From assembly GCA_022478985.1 (NCBI GenBank), contig JAKSZP010000159.1, positions 62,001-126,000 of the forward strand: DNA of 64,000 bases, written 5' to 3'. This document shows, in pieces, positions 33,971-44,259 of this stretch (positions are counted from its first letter, which is position 1; every line of letters starts with the position of its first letter). The position numbers and the translations under genes are program-made. The DNA is from Massospora cicadina (lineage: Eukaryota > Entomophthoromycota > Entomophthoromycetes > Entomophthorales > Entomophthoraceae). The notes under the pieces are model-generated. The model searched no databases, had not been told where the DNA came from, and saw only the letters and a program-made list of their open reading frames with translations.

Positions 33971-35289
33971 ATTTGTGAAGGTCTTCAAAACTGTTATATC
34001 ATCAAGTTAAATGGTCACAAAGTTAACTTTAGATCTTGCAATATGTGAACCATGGCTCATTTAAATGAAGCGGATGAATTGCATAGTCCTTGAGGTAGAT
34101 TACTAATCTGGTATACTTTTGATGCAAATTGATATGCACTTATCTTGGTCTTTTAGTGACAGGTCCATCTGCGGTACCAACTTGACAAGTCCATAGCTGA
34201 AAAGAGGTTTGAGGCAGACAGTCAGGCTATTGCATCATTGATGTGTAGTATTAAATAAATATACTTCATTTTGAGGCTGTTCATCTTCCTGACCTAAAAA
34301 TTTCATGTCCCCACTTTACTATATAAGAAGCAAAAGTGATGACCTGGTCTCTGGGATTCAGCTAGTAAGCTGTCATCCAGAAGTTTTACCTCAGTCTTCA
34401 TCTGATGTTCCTCCACTTTTAATTTGATATATGGTTTTAATCTTATAGGTTAGCATTTCCAACATATATAATATGGCTGAAATTTTTGAAGTGGTCATAA
34501 TCATTATCTGATAATGATAAGGTGCCCTAATACTCTTCTGATAGTTTATAGACTTGCTCAAGTTTCTTCTGATAGCTTATAGACTTGCTCAAGTTTCTTC
34601 TGGTTAAGTTTTTAGAAAAACGCACTTAAGGTAATGCGCGAAGAAGGTTGTCAGCAGGCAGGTTAAGATCAAGTTAAATTCAACAAATTGAATTATGATA
34701 ATCTCAACAATAAAAATAAGTTGCCCTTAACAAATATTTCGGTTTTTTTTAATCTAAGCGTTATTTACGTTTACAAGAAATAGGTTATGGGTTGCTAATA
34801 GGCAGGATCCATTAAATCAGAAAGTATTAAATGCTCTTATCTCCTGTTGTTTTCAAGGCTAGTAATTTGAAGAAGACAGTTTGTTAGGTATCAAGTAGTA
34901 ATATTGGTAAGACCATTTTTTTCTTCAGGGTTATCTTCACTTCCTTGGAAGCATAGAAGGGGATGCCATGCGAAGAACTAACAAATCAAGAAGCTTCTTT
35001 GTGCTCCAACTCAAGGTAGTATAATGAAAAGGCAAAGAAGAAGCAGGGTGTAAACTTTCTTGGTAAGTTCACTGCACAGGTTCTAACTTTGCTGTGAGAA
35101 TAAAGATTGCTTGTTGTAGTGAGACATTAACAAACAAGTCTTCTTTATAAGTGGTTTAACCACACCCAGGTATACTATTACTGATTCTGGAGTAAATAGA
35201 CAAAGGCAACTAATCCCTTTAACTCTAATAGAAGAAAAATATGAGAATTTTATTGCTTGTTATTCTGTCTTTTATAAGATACAAGGTGT
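33971..35289. other. AT-rich stretch without recognised genes
   Basis: No domain, RNA gene or paired LTR is recognised here apart from a short tandem duplication at 34536-34597. Confidence 0.4.
34536..34597. repeat. Two-copy 31-bp tandem repeat
   Basis: The unit TTCTGATAG(T/C)TTATAGACTTG... is 31 bp long and occurs twice in a row, differing at one base, with a partial third start (TTCTGG). It looks like a recent local duplication by slippage. Confidence 0.9.
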
Positions 35290-35830
35290 TCATATAAGGT
35301 ATTTTTTTCTCAACTTTTCATCTAGCACCTCATTTATTGCGGCATTCATTTCCCCACAATAACTCGACCCTTATGGGCTAACTCCTGAGATGGATAGTTC
35401 CAACGCGTTAGTCAGTCCCAGTGTATTAACCTTTATGAACTAGCGGCCATGCTTAGGTGATAAAAAATTAACCTTAATGGCAGGCCACATTGTTAGGTTA
35501 CCATAAAAACTAACGTCAAAATCAAGCGTTATAACGCTTTGGTAGCTTCAGAAACGCAACTAATTGGCCATCACCTTAGAGCAATTGAAAGGTTTAAAAG
35601 TTAAATATCATCTATTCAGCCATTAACCAAACTTACCTGCAAACATTATTGGAAATCTCAACCAATTAATAATCAATTGAAATCAACATATGGATCAGAT
35701 TATGACACTAAATTCAAATAAAAAATAAGCAATAATTGCTCAACAATAATTTAAGACAGGTATCAACAAAGACCTATATTTTGTCAAAGCTGGATAAGAT
35801 AGTCATGAAAAATCCAACAAAGGGTACTCA
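35290..35830 (-). repeat. LTR-like repeat, left copy (candidate 3' LTR of E4)
   Basis: Shares, in the same order and orientation, several blocks with 46790-47300: CTCAACTTTTC/CTCAACTCTTC, TCCAACGC, GCTTAGGT, AAGCGTT...ACGCTTT and ACAT(T)RTTGGAWAT. The copies are strongly diverged and the ends are not resolved. It lies just past the protease of E4 in the direction of transcription. Confidence 0.45.
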
Positions 35831-35959
35831 CCTGACAAAGTTAATTTATATGGTAATTTCTTTATTGTCTATAACAAGTGAAGCTTCATATTTAGTCATA
35901 TAGTGATATCCAATTTTTTATGATAGCTCCTTTGTATTAATCATATTATGTTCTATGAG

Positions 35960-36230
35960 AATATCAAAGTGATTGTTGTTTATACAATCATGGGGAGTGC
36001 AAAGACGAAATTACCAATTCTGAGTGGAAGTGAGTAGTTGGCTCCTATGGCTTTCTTTAAGTTTGATCAAGAGGTGTCATACTCCTGAGTATACCCAAGA
36101 TCTGGAGCTAAAAAATCTTGTTAATCTGGAGGAAATATAATGTTAATTGGTTTAATGGTTCTCAGGATGGTCAAAATTTGGACTTTATGTAAAACCACCT
36201 CAACCTTATTAATGGTTCCTCCAAAGCTGG
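35960..36230 (-). pseudogene. Aspartic protease relic of E4, DTG destroyed
   Basis: The minus strand reads FGGTINKVEVVLHKVQIL, then RTIKPINII where DTGSPVNVIS is expected, then LAPDLGYTQEYDT. G2 has FGGTLTNIEVVIQKVRLL and LAPDLEYTQEFVT, so the homology is plain. The active site (about 36156-36165) has lost its aspartate. Stops follow. No RT is seen after the protease; the LTR-like repeat begins within about 150 bp, which suggests that RT, RNase H and integrase are missing. Confidence 0.75.
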
Positions 36231-37679
36231 TTGATAGTTACAAGACTTTTTTAAAGCGGAAGTTTGCATTAAGTTTCATCAGAGATACAGGTTAAATTTT
36301 TTTATCACAGCCAAATTTTTAAATTTGGTCAATGGTTCTGAATAATAAAGATATAAACTGGCTGTAATCATTGGCGGCCTCGAATACTTATGGGCTGCCA
36401 ATGAATTGACTGAGGTAAGTATCTTCTAAAGCTTGAGCTTCATCAGTGTTCTGTGCATTCAGTTAATCTGGAACGGTGATTTTTGGTGGTGGTACTTAGC
36501 AGATAATACCTAATATCTTCTTAAACTACTTCAGATTTGTATAGGAATTTTAATGCAAGAGAGGTATTTATCAGAATGTTTTAGTTCAATCACTTGGAAA
36601 AGTCAGCGTTGAGATAATTGACCTTAAGATTATTGGTCTTTTACATGTTGAGACAAGCCAAGATATTATGACACTCAGTCTCAGTGTGGTTGAACTTCTT
36701 TTTAGAAACTGCACTAGGGACATTAAACTTTCTTAGGCCTTGTTTTTTAACAGTAAGAACTCTAGGGTTTGATGGAGATTTTCAATTGGATTACGGATTG
36801 TGAATATTAACTATAGCAAGTAAGAATTACTTAATGTCAAGAGCTAATTGAGGCTACGCTTGACTGAAGTGATGTGCAGAGCTTGGTCAGGATTGATGTG
36901 TAATCCAGCAATGACAGCAGCTATAGCGTTGTCATGTGTGAGAAAATTCATAATTAAGTAAGTTCTGAGCCTCAATGCAAAGTTAATTAGCCGACTTGGC
37001 TAAAGATTATTTTGACGGAGTCTAATTTTCATAAACGCTTACTTCTTCATACTCAAGCCTTGCTTAATGCTGAATTTCTTTGTGAATGCATCCTTAACTT
37101 CTTCTCATGTGGTTAGGTTAACCATATGAAGAACCATCACTTTCTGGGACATTTGACTTAACCAGGATAGAATGTGCTTAGCTTTTTTATCACTGTCATC
37201 TTTCATAGCAGATTCATAGGAATACAAGTATAAATCTATGCTAAATTCTTCTGGTGTGAATTTATCTTTAAAGGTAATTCAAGCACGGTATGTACTAAAC
37301 CTGAGATGGCATGTACCCAGGTGTCCTATTCAGAGGTTTTGGTGTGAATCTTTAAGTGATCATGATCACAGCTAATTTTGAAGATTTGGTTATTTGGAGG
37401 TTCAAGATGATTTTCTACTTCTACTGAAAAAATGTTTATAGTATCGTCCATTACATTTATAAATCTCTTGAGGGCAGCTTCCTCAGCTTCCTAGTTCTGG
37501 ACTCAGTGCTCAAGAGTATTATTCTGTTTCTTCAGTAGACCGCTATGTTTATAAAACTTATTACCATACTCTAAGACTTCAATGCGTTTGAGAAGCTCTT
37601 CCTTCATCCCCTTACACTCTGTACTTTGTTGGGGGTTTCCCATAAATAGTAACAAGTACATTATTTATCTTGTTCTGGG

Positions 37680-37752
37680 GGTGGAAGGTGAGTCAGTAAG
37701 GGCGTACGGCTACCAACCTGAAGGTTGCGGGTTCAATTCCCGCCCTTTGCAC
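37680..37752 (+). ncRNA. tRNA-like head of the SINE with internal pol III promoter
   Basis: The T-arm is perfect: GCGGG-TTCAATT-CCCGC (37727-37743), including the B box GGTTCAATTCC (37730-37740). A weaker A box lies near 37688-37698 (TGAGTCAGTAAGG). The bases GTGGAAGG and CCTTTGCAC at the two ends could pair as an acceptor stem with one bulge. The anticodon loop position reads CTACCAA (ACC), but the anticodon stem is poor. It is therefore a tRNA-related promoter, not a working tRNA gene. Confidence 0.8.
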
Positions 37753-37917
37753 ATCAATTGGGGTGCCAGCCAAAGGAAGCTATTGGCGGTTAGTAGGTCT
37801 AATAACACGAAAACCTTACCCATGACGAAAACCAAAAAATTTGAGTCCCGATCTGGAGGTGGAAAATCTTTCTTTGACAGAGTTGACCCTGTTTAGGTTT
37901 CATGTCGTTTCTTTCTT

Positions 37918-37962
37918 TTGGTAATGCCTGTCCCCTGGTCGGCTTGCCTCGGTTAAATAAAA
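37918..37962 (+). other. SINE 3' tail homologous to LINE A tail
   Basis: Starts TTGGTAATG, contains TCCCCTGGTCGGCTTGC (identical in LINE A over 17 bases) and ends GTTAAATAAAA. It matches LINE A 22940-22981 at 36 of 42 positions by hand count. Confidence 0.85.
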
Positions 37963-38300
37963 ATTATTTATCTTGTTCCATTGAGCTTTAGCTTTGTTCA
38001 AAGTCAATATACCTCATCCATAGACTTGCTATCGAGTAGTTGTGATTTAAACTCATTCTCTATGTTACTGATTTGGATAACTAGTCGTTGAGCATCAGAT
38101 TAATTAGCCTGTGTAGCTAGGTCCTTCCCAACATGATTAAGCATGCCCAAAAAGTTTTTAGATGAAGCTGTAGGGTTAGTGGACTGACTGGCTTTGTGTT
38201 ATTGGATATGAGATAGAGCTTTCTACATTTAATCTTTAAGTAGTTTATGCCATGAATTTCATCAATCTGATATCAGAAGTTTTAGCAGCTATCCCTAATG

Positions 38301-39170
38301 AGGCTGCTGATTCAGGATGGCGATATTTAGCTTAAAAAGTTTTTAAGAGATGTTAGAGTTTGACACTATATTAAGTTAGACCTGTCAAAGTATCTCTATG
38401 GTTTTTTCTATTTACTTGATAACTACAGAGTTGAAAGTGGCAACCTGAATGAGGAGCCAAATAGTTTTATTATGATAAACTCAGACTAATATGTAAATTA
38501 TCAATATTTTGATAGGATAAGTAATAAATATTTATATGCAAAACTAAAAGCGTTATATTTGATATGGTGAGTGATTTTAATGGTGAAACCCCAATAGATT
38601 ATAACGTGGTACAAAGCTTGATGAACAAACTTTTAACTATATTTGGTAGGGTTCACAATATTGCTCTAGGTTTACTGTACAGTGTTTTTTCATACAAACT
38701 CATTATGGTTCTGTCCACAACAAATGCTCTCTTGTGGGAGGCTATATAAAAAGATTTAGTACCCAATGGGCTAATTACTCACACATTCATATATGGTTCC
38801 AGTATTCTTTGTGATTTTTTAATCTTTATTGGGCTCATCAGTAATACTTTAAATGATACTGTGGATGAAAATCCCATTTAGTCATTGTCCTTGCTTTTTA
38901 TTGTTCACCTAGTGAGTGAAAATACTGATGGTTGTATCTCTAAGCTTTGGTGCTAGTTTGTTGCTTAGAAAATTTTTCAAGTGGTGGTTTGGTGCCCCTG
39001 TGGTTAATAGTAGTTGTTGAGGTTCTTCTTGATTGCTTTCTCGTTGGATTTTGTTTCATAAACCTATCAATATTATTTCAACGGTAGGCTTATAACTTCA
39101 TGAAAATCCTTAGATATGGTGTACCAAAATCTAGCTTGGGCCTTTTGTTCTTCAAACGACTTTAGTATTA
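38301..39170. other. AT-rich stretch without recognised genes
   Basis: Probably the 5' part of E4. A 61-codon plus-strand open frame at 38564-38749 has no recognised motif. The 14 bases at 39171-39184 are the left TSD of LINE C. Confidence 0.4.
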
Positions 39171-39244
39171 GAACTTAACATTAATTTTAAACTTTATTTG
39201 GGGATGGCTGACCAGGGGATAGACACTTCCAACAAGACACTAAA

Positions 39245-40447
39245 CAACCAAATTAACTTCAGCGAGAGAAGGGCACTTCAGAGAAGCAGACGCTATCTCC
39301 TGTTGCCAGAGGGAACTCCATGAGAAGGAAGGGGGGTTACGTGTGCAAGGGCATGCGCCACTATTGAGCACGTATGTAGGAAGTGGTCTGAAAAGATAAA
39401 CCAAACTGTGAACCAGGATGAGACCATCTGGAAGCGACGGGGTGGGAGGTACCCAAACATCCACGCTTGAAAGTGGTCCACAAGGTGCGACTGGAACTGG
39501 CATATAGCTTCCCGGAGGGTGGGTTTGGAGCCTGAGATAGTATCTAGGACAGTCGTGTGGATAGTCCACATAGAAATTTCAACTACTAAGGCTTGGAGGG
39601 AAAGTGGTAGAGGGAAAACCATGTACAAAGCAAAGATGTCCTTAGACAGGCTGAAGGGCTGTGCCTGATCCTAGTGGAATAGACGTTGTACCTCACAACA
39701 TATCGCTTTTGATGGGGGGCACTCTTTCAGGCGGTGAACCAGCGTTTCATACTGGTCACACATGACACAGGATGAGTGCAAAGCGTTAGAACGCTTGGCA
39801 GTATGATATTTCCATCTTAAGAATTGCCATACATGGGAATGAATATGCGGCTGCAGAAGAGGGCGGTGGGCGTACTTCCATATGGCTTTCTGGGTATTTA
39901 GGGAGTAGGGGATGTCCACCATGTCCAGGTAGTCCCCCTGGCTATGGTAGGGGATCTCATGGGTATTACTCCGTTCAGAATGGGTAGTCCGTGTACTTCC
40001 TGGGCGAACCTAGGAGAAGGGCGCCCCCTCTGGGCGGTGTGTCCACAGATGCAAATTCTCCACTCAGCGCTCCGCATGAATAGGAGGATCCTTTTGAAGT
40101 GGGATGACGTCCCAAGTGGGCCCAAAGCAGAATGATGTGAGGCGAGATATTTTAAAAGAGAGTTGGGGTGGGCGGCCTAACCAAATCCACCCTTGCAGCA
40201 GATCATATAATGACTTTAAGAAACAAGGGGTATAAGCGATGGCGTGGGCCCCAAACCAAACTTTAAAGAGGAGCATAGAGTTGGCTAGCACTACCCTGCC
40301 TGTAATGGAGGTTTGAAAGGCTTTAAGGGAAGTTATGCGTTTTGTAACGTTGTCTAGGATATGGTTTTCCATCACCATTGAGGCGTACCCTACTGCCTCC
40401 AGCCACACCCCCAAATGGTGGACAGGGCCAACGGTGGGGCATGGCAC
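39245..40447 (-). pseudogene. ORF2 C-terminal region of LINE C
   Basis: Frames at 40064-40447, 39671-39922 and 39293-39628 match the LINE B C-terminal half: SITGRVVLANSMLLFKVWFGA, then CVMCDQYETLVHRLKECP (C-x2-C-x7-H-x4-C, about 39715-39770), then ISMWTIHTTVLDTISG and HLVDHFQAWMFGYLPPRR. Frame changes separate them. The order and spacing equal those in LINE B. Confidence 0.82.
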
Positions 40448-40657
40448 AAAGTGGAGTACGAGCGGAGAAAGTATGGTGGGCAGGTCAAGAGATCCTGTGA
40501 GCTAGTTAGCGAGGCAGGCAGTAAACGTGGCGCTGGGGCTCATTGGGCTTGATACCAACCAAGGAGAACAATTTCGGTTTTGGAGGCATTAAGCACAGCA
40601 TTACTTACTCTGGAGTACACCTGGATAGTTGCTTCAAGCGCGTGTGCATCATTATTA

Positions 40658-41551
40658 TTAGACACCCCAATTTAAACAATCATCAGCAAATGCCAATATT
40701 TTGACTGGTGCTTGGCCTTGCACATGGACACCAGTAAGGTGGACATTCACATTTCGAAGAAGTGGGTCAAGGCTGAGGTTATACAAGAGAGGGCTAAGAG
40801 GGTCCCCTTGGCGTAGGCCCCTTTGAGGGCGGACTACATCCTTGAGGAAGCCAGGGCCACGCACAGCCATTGTGGCGGATTCCGTTAGTAACATCACCCA
40901 ATTAATGAAGTGAAGGGGGAGGCGGAACTTGTGGAGGCAGGCTCTGAGGTAGTCCCAGTTGACTCTATCATAGGTCTTCTGCTGGTCTAAAAACACAAGT
41001 GCTCCAGAAGCCATGGATTGACAGACATTGGCTACGGTGTGTATATTGTACCAAATTGACCTTTTGGGGATGAAGCCAAATTGTTCAGGGGAAATGAGAG
41101 CAGATCCAACAACCCCTAGACGGTTAGTCATGATTTTAGTAAAAAAATTTGCCTGTGTAATGAGTGAAATGGGGCGCCAGTTACACAAGTCCAGCTTATC
41201 CCCCTTCTTGTACAACGTTATCATGAAGGCCTCTTGCCCTCCAGGTAGGAGGCGCATTTCCAGAAGGCATTGGTTCATAAAGGCAAGCTGCAAGGAGGAG
41301 AAATCTTTAAAATACTTCTTATAGAACTCATAAGGGATGCCGTCTGGACCTGGACATTTCCTGTACGGAGCATTACAAATGGCGGACCAGAGTTCATCCT
41401 GAGTAATCAAATTCATTAACTCCGGGAATTGGGAAATGATGTGGATATGTTCACTCACAAGAAAATTTTCCATTTCAGCTGACAGAATTGGATTGGATTG
41501 ATACAATTTGGAGTAATAATTTTGTATTTTGATTGCCACTTCAGCTGGCAT
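40658..41551 (-). pseudogene. ORF2 reverse transcriptase of LINE C, uninterrupted 297-codon stretch
   Basis: One open frame covers almost the whole RT: the N-terminal helices (PAEVAIKIQNYYSKLYQ), CPGPDGIPYEFYKKYF (about residue 90), LCNWRPISLI, SPEQFGFIPKRSIWYNI, the A motif FLDQQKTYDRVNWDYL, the B motif LRQGDPLSPLLYNLSLDPLL and the C motif FADDC near its end. All RT catalytic residues that can be placed are present. Just after FADDC the frame shifts; the continuation (VYSRVSNAVLNASKTEIVL) is in another frame at 40570-40650. By comparison with LINE B a small indel near 40675 ended the frame. Confidence 0.92.
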
Positions 41552-41703
41552 ATCAGCAACAGAGTGATCTAGCCTTCACATCTGTGTGCAGGCCAAACTC
41601 TGATGTGATGAAAAAAATTTTCAAAAAAAGTAAGCAGAACACATATCGCCCACTGTTATATGCTTTGCTTTATACTGAACACAAACCCCATGCTTGTGTT
41701 GTC

Positions 41704-42745
41704 TTACCAGTGCGTTGAGGCGAGCGTACACTTCCTCACACTTGTGACCCCAAGCTTAGATGTAGCCTGCAGTGGTGACGTTAGACTCCAGGTGGTCCAA
41801 TTCTTCCAGCATGTGTAAAATGAGTGCTGAGGCAGCATGCAAGTGACGGGAGGAGAGGTGGTGAGCCTGTGAATAGTGCTCACTTTGAAGGTTGACCAGG
41901 TGGAAATTGGGTCTACACATAATGGTGCAATAAACTCTGGAGCCAAGGTCATGGTTTCCAGTCACGAGGAAAATCTTAGCGATGTGATCTCAGTGGGTCG
42001 AAGTTTGCACCACTTTGGCGCCTGTGCCGATGGTTTGGACAAACATAAGGAAACTGATACCATCCTGTGGTCAGAGAAATCAATTTTTGTCATGGTGAAG
42101 TGGGAAATTTGGGATTGAATTTTCAATGGTGTGAGAATAAGGTCAATGCAGGTCATGTACCTAAGCTGGCTGTTGTGTACATGGGGGCGAGACAAGTTAG
42201 TGAGTAGTAGTGCATGATGCGGCAGAGTATCAAACAACCCTAGGGTAGCTTTGAGAACGCGAAGTTCAACATGCCCCTGTGGGGTGTAGGCGATGAGGGC
42301 CAGTGGTATGTGGTTGGGTTTATTCAGCAATTCATGTTGCCAACAACAAATGTGTCAGGGGGTAGCATAATGGAATTAATGGCTTAGAAGAATTCCTGAT
42401 GATCTCATGCACAGGTTGGGGCATAAATGTTAATGACAGCATGCACTTAGTCATCCCACAAAAATGTGACAACAAGGACATGGCCATCGAGGTACAATTG
42501 TGACGAAAAAATTAAAACTATGGTTCACATGAACTAGCACCCCGCAGTGCGTAGACCAAAAGCAAAGGGAAGGGAGGAGCATGGCTGCCCATGTTTCCTC
42601 TTCACTGCGTGGACAGTGGGTTTCCTGAATGGCCAAGATGTCCATGGGTAAATTTTAGTTTTAAAAAACTCAGTTTTCTAGCCAAGGATGGTGAGGACTT
42701 GAGTCCAGCGATGTTCAACGTCCCTAAGTAAAGGCTCCCCCCATC
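41704..42745 (-). pseudogene. ORF2 endonuclease and linker of LINE C, GDMN changed to GNMN
   Basis: Minus-strand blocks: MDILAIQETHCPRSEEETWAAM with catalytic Glu and FWSTHCGVLVHVNHS (42451-42645), INIYAPT (about 42420-42440), VGNMNCW (about 42328-42345), then HVELRVLKATLGLFDTLPHH and KIDFSDHRMVSVSL (41962-42330 frame). The catalytic aspartate of GDMN is asparagine (codon 42336-42338), a G-to-A change next to C. The linker to RT follows at 41.55-41.95 kb in broken frames. Confidence 0.85.
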
Positions 42746-43149
42746 ACACCTTAAGTGCGAGGGGAAGGGCACCCATGCCCTTCAGCCTTCTTATTCTCAG
42801 CATGTCACTGCTTGGCAGCGCGGGTATTTTGTGCAACAGAGTATGGTTTGGTATGGGAAACTTTAGCTGTGGGTTTCACATTGGCTTTTTCTTTCTGCTT
42901 TTTCCCCGCTGTGGGATGAGTTTTTGGCGTTGTGTGCACTTTCTGTGCACCATCTCATGAAGTTGGAATATTGGCAAGATTTTTGTGTGCATTGGCTTCA
43001 ATCAATTTTTGATAGCATTGGTCAGGTGAAACTGACTCACCCAATAGGTTTTCAGCTTGGGTGGTCCAATCGGCTTGGGCGTCCTAATCTGATTGGTGGA
43101 GGGATTTGCAAGCCGCTTCCACCACAAAAGTCTCAATGTCCTCCTAGAG

Positions 43150-44180
43150 CTGGCCTGGCAGGATCATGGATGCAGTCTTGGCCGCCTCCTTGGCCGCCAC
43201 CTTGCGGGCCTGCTTGGCCTTCTTACATTCCTGTGGGGGCACAAGTTTTAATTGAATGTAACATCCTTGCACTCCCATAAGAAGGCTGCGTCAGTGTCTA
43301 CTACCAGTTTGTAATGGGCTTCTGCACTGCACATTGCATCTGAGATAATTTCAGTTTGATTAATGCCCTCCTTGGTGGGGCAGGTATGGGCCTTGTGGCC
43401 AAAAGCGCAACAGAAAGTGCAGATAGGAGGCACGCTATCCACGGTCACCCTGAATGGGCAGGAGTCTTGCCCATTGATTCTGATAAAAGTGGTATGAAGG
43501 ATTTGGGTCAAATCCTCCACTATCCCCACGGATGGGGTGAGAACAGCAATCGATTTTCCTGTGCACAGGTCAGGCATGAGCGTAAAGCACTGCATCCTGA
43601 AGGATTGGATTTCCCCATATTCGGTGAGCCTAGCTTTCAGGTGGTGCTCCAGCATGGTGCGCTTGACCATAGTAGGAAGGAAAACAAAGTTACGAAAGTT
43701 TGGTTCAATTTAGTCCAGCAGGTGCACTTTGTTTTGACTACCCATTTCCATCTGAGAAGTCCTCTACTACAAGTAATTTTGTGGCTTCGTCTGCTGCATC
43801 TTTAGTTTCAAATCCAAGATCCAGCCAGCCACAAGGCATGGAGTGTGGTACAATGTACACTGCATTCAGGAAATGTGTGTGTACATCTCCACAAAACTTC
43901 TCCTAAAGCGTCAGTTGGTGAATATCCAGGAACACACACCCTGTGACCCACTAAGAGTGGTTAAGAGTGTGACATATTGATGTTTTGGTTGCAGCGTGCT
44001 TGCCAGGCCTAAATTTTTGGGGAAATGGTAACAGCTGGTTTTTTCCTAAATTTGTCTATTCCTCCGGCTTTGCCAGGGTGTATATAAAATTTGGTTGATG
44101 TGGGGCCCACACCTGTGCCCTTAACTTTACTCGCTTAACTTCTCCCCAACATTGGGTGCAAACTAAATCATCGATGAGAT
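43150..44180 (-). pseudogene. ORF1 of LINE C
   Basis: A 140-residue frame (43248-43670) reads LKARLTEYGEIQSFRMQCFTLMP, then CTGKSIAVLTPSVGIVEDL, and the knuckle CTFCCAFGHKAHTC (C-x2-C-x4-H-x4-C). Upstream in other frames are EKFCGDVHTHFLNAVYIV and PHSMPCGWLDLGFETKDAADE (43.78-43.92 kb). The same blocks are in LINE B. A Lys/Ala-rich C-terminal part (near 43.15-43.25 kb) follows out of frame. Confidence 0.82.
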
Positions 44181-44259
44181 CATCAAACTTTACCTAAACT
44201 TGAATTTATTTTTTGCAAAAGTGTTTGTAACAAGAGAGAAAAATGGAACTTATCATTAA

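Larger units (their letters stand above)
37676..37962 (+). mobile_element. tRNA-derived SINE with LINE-type 3' tail
   Basis: A 287-bp element is flanked by a perfect 16-bp direct repeat, ATTATTTATCTTGTTC (37660-37675 and 37963-37978). The head (about 37680-37752) looks like a tRNA, the body (37753-37917) has no known similarity, and the last ~45 bases match the end of LINE A and finish TTAAATAAAA. These are the three parts of a classic SINE, transcribed by RNA polymerase III and copied by a LINE's proteins. It sits inside the gag relic of E4. The perfect TSD suggests it is among the younger insertions in the window. Confidence 0.92.
36850..38300 (-). pseudogene. Gag relic of E4, interrupted by a SINE
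   Basis: Minus-strand reading: FLGMLNHVGKDLATQAN and SDAQRLVIQISNIENEFKSQ (38.0-38.17 kb), a coiled-coil-like N-terminal part. Then comes the SINE, then KRIEVLEYGNKFYKHSGLLKK (37.5-37.6 kb). The capsid-like part follows: WLSQMSQKVMVLHMVNLTTW, EEVKDAFTKKFSIKQGLS and HDNAIAAVIAGLHINPDQAL (36.88-37.25 kb). The gag of N3 near 62.7-63.0 kb shows matching LYAYKSLMEES and LDDAITAVILALG. Frameshifts and stops are common. Confidence 0.68.
39185..44245 (-). mobile_element. APE-type non-LTR retrotransposon LINE C
   Basis: The element reads right to left and is bounded by a 14-bp direct repeat with one mismatch: GAACTTAACATTAA (39171-39184) and GAACTTATCATTAA (44246-44259). Its 5' end starts CATTTTTCTCTCTTG, similar to LINE A and LINE B, and its 3' end carries CCCCTGGTCAGCC and CCAAATAAAG, then TTTAAAA. 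It codes for ORF1 with CCHC knuckle, endonuclease, RT and C-terminal Cys-His motif. At 5.06 kb it appears full length. It keeps the longest uninterrupted RT in the window. Confidence 0.9.

Noticed and set aside
37680..37752. A stand-alone tRNA gene
   Set aside because: The T-arm and B box are perfect but the anticodon stem does not pair well, and the tRNA part is fused to a body and LINE-like tail inside one 16-bp TSD. It is the head of a SINE.
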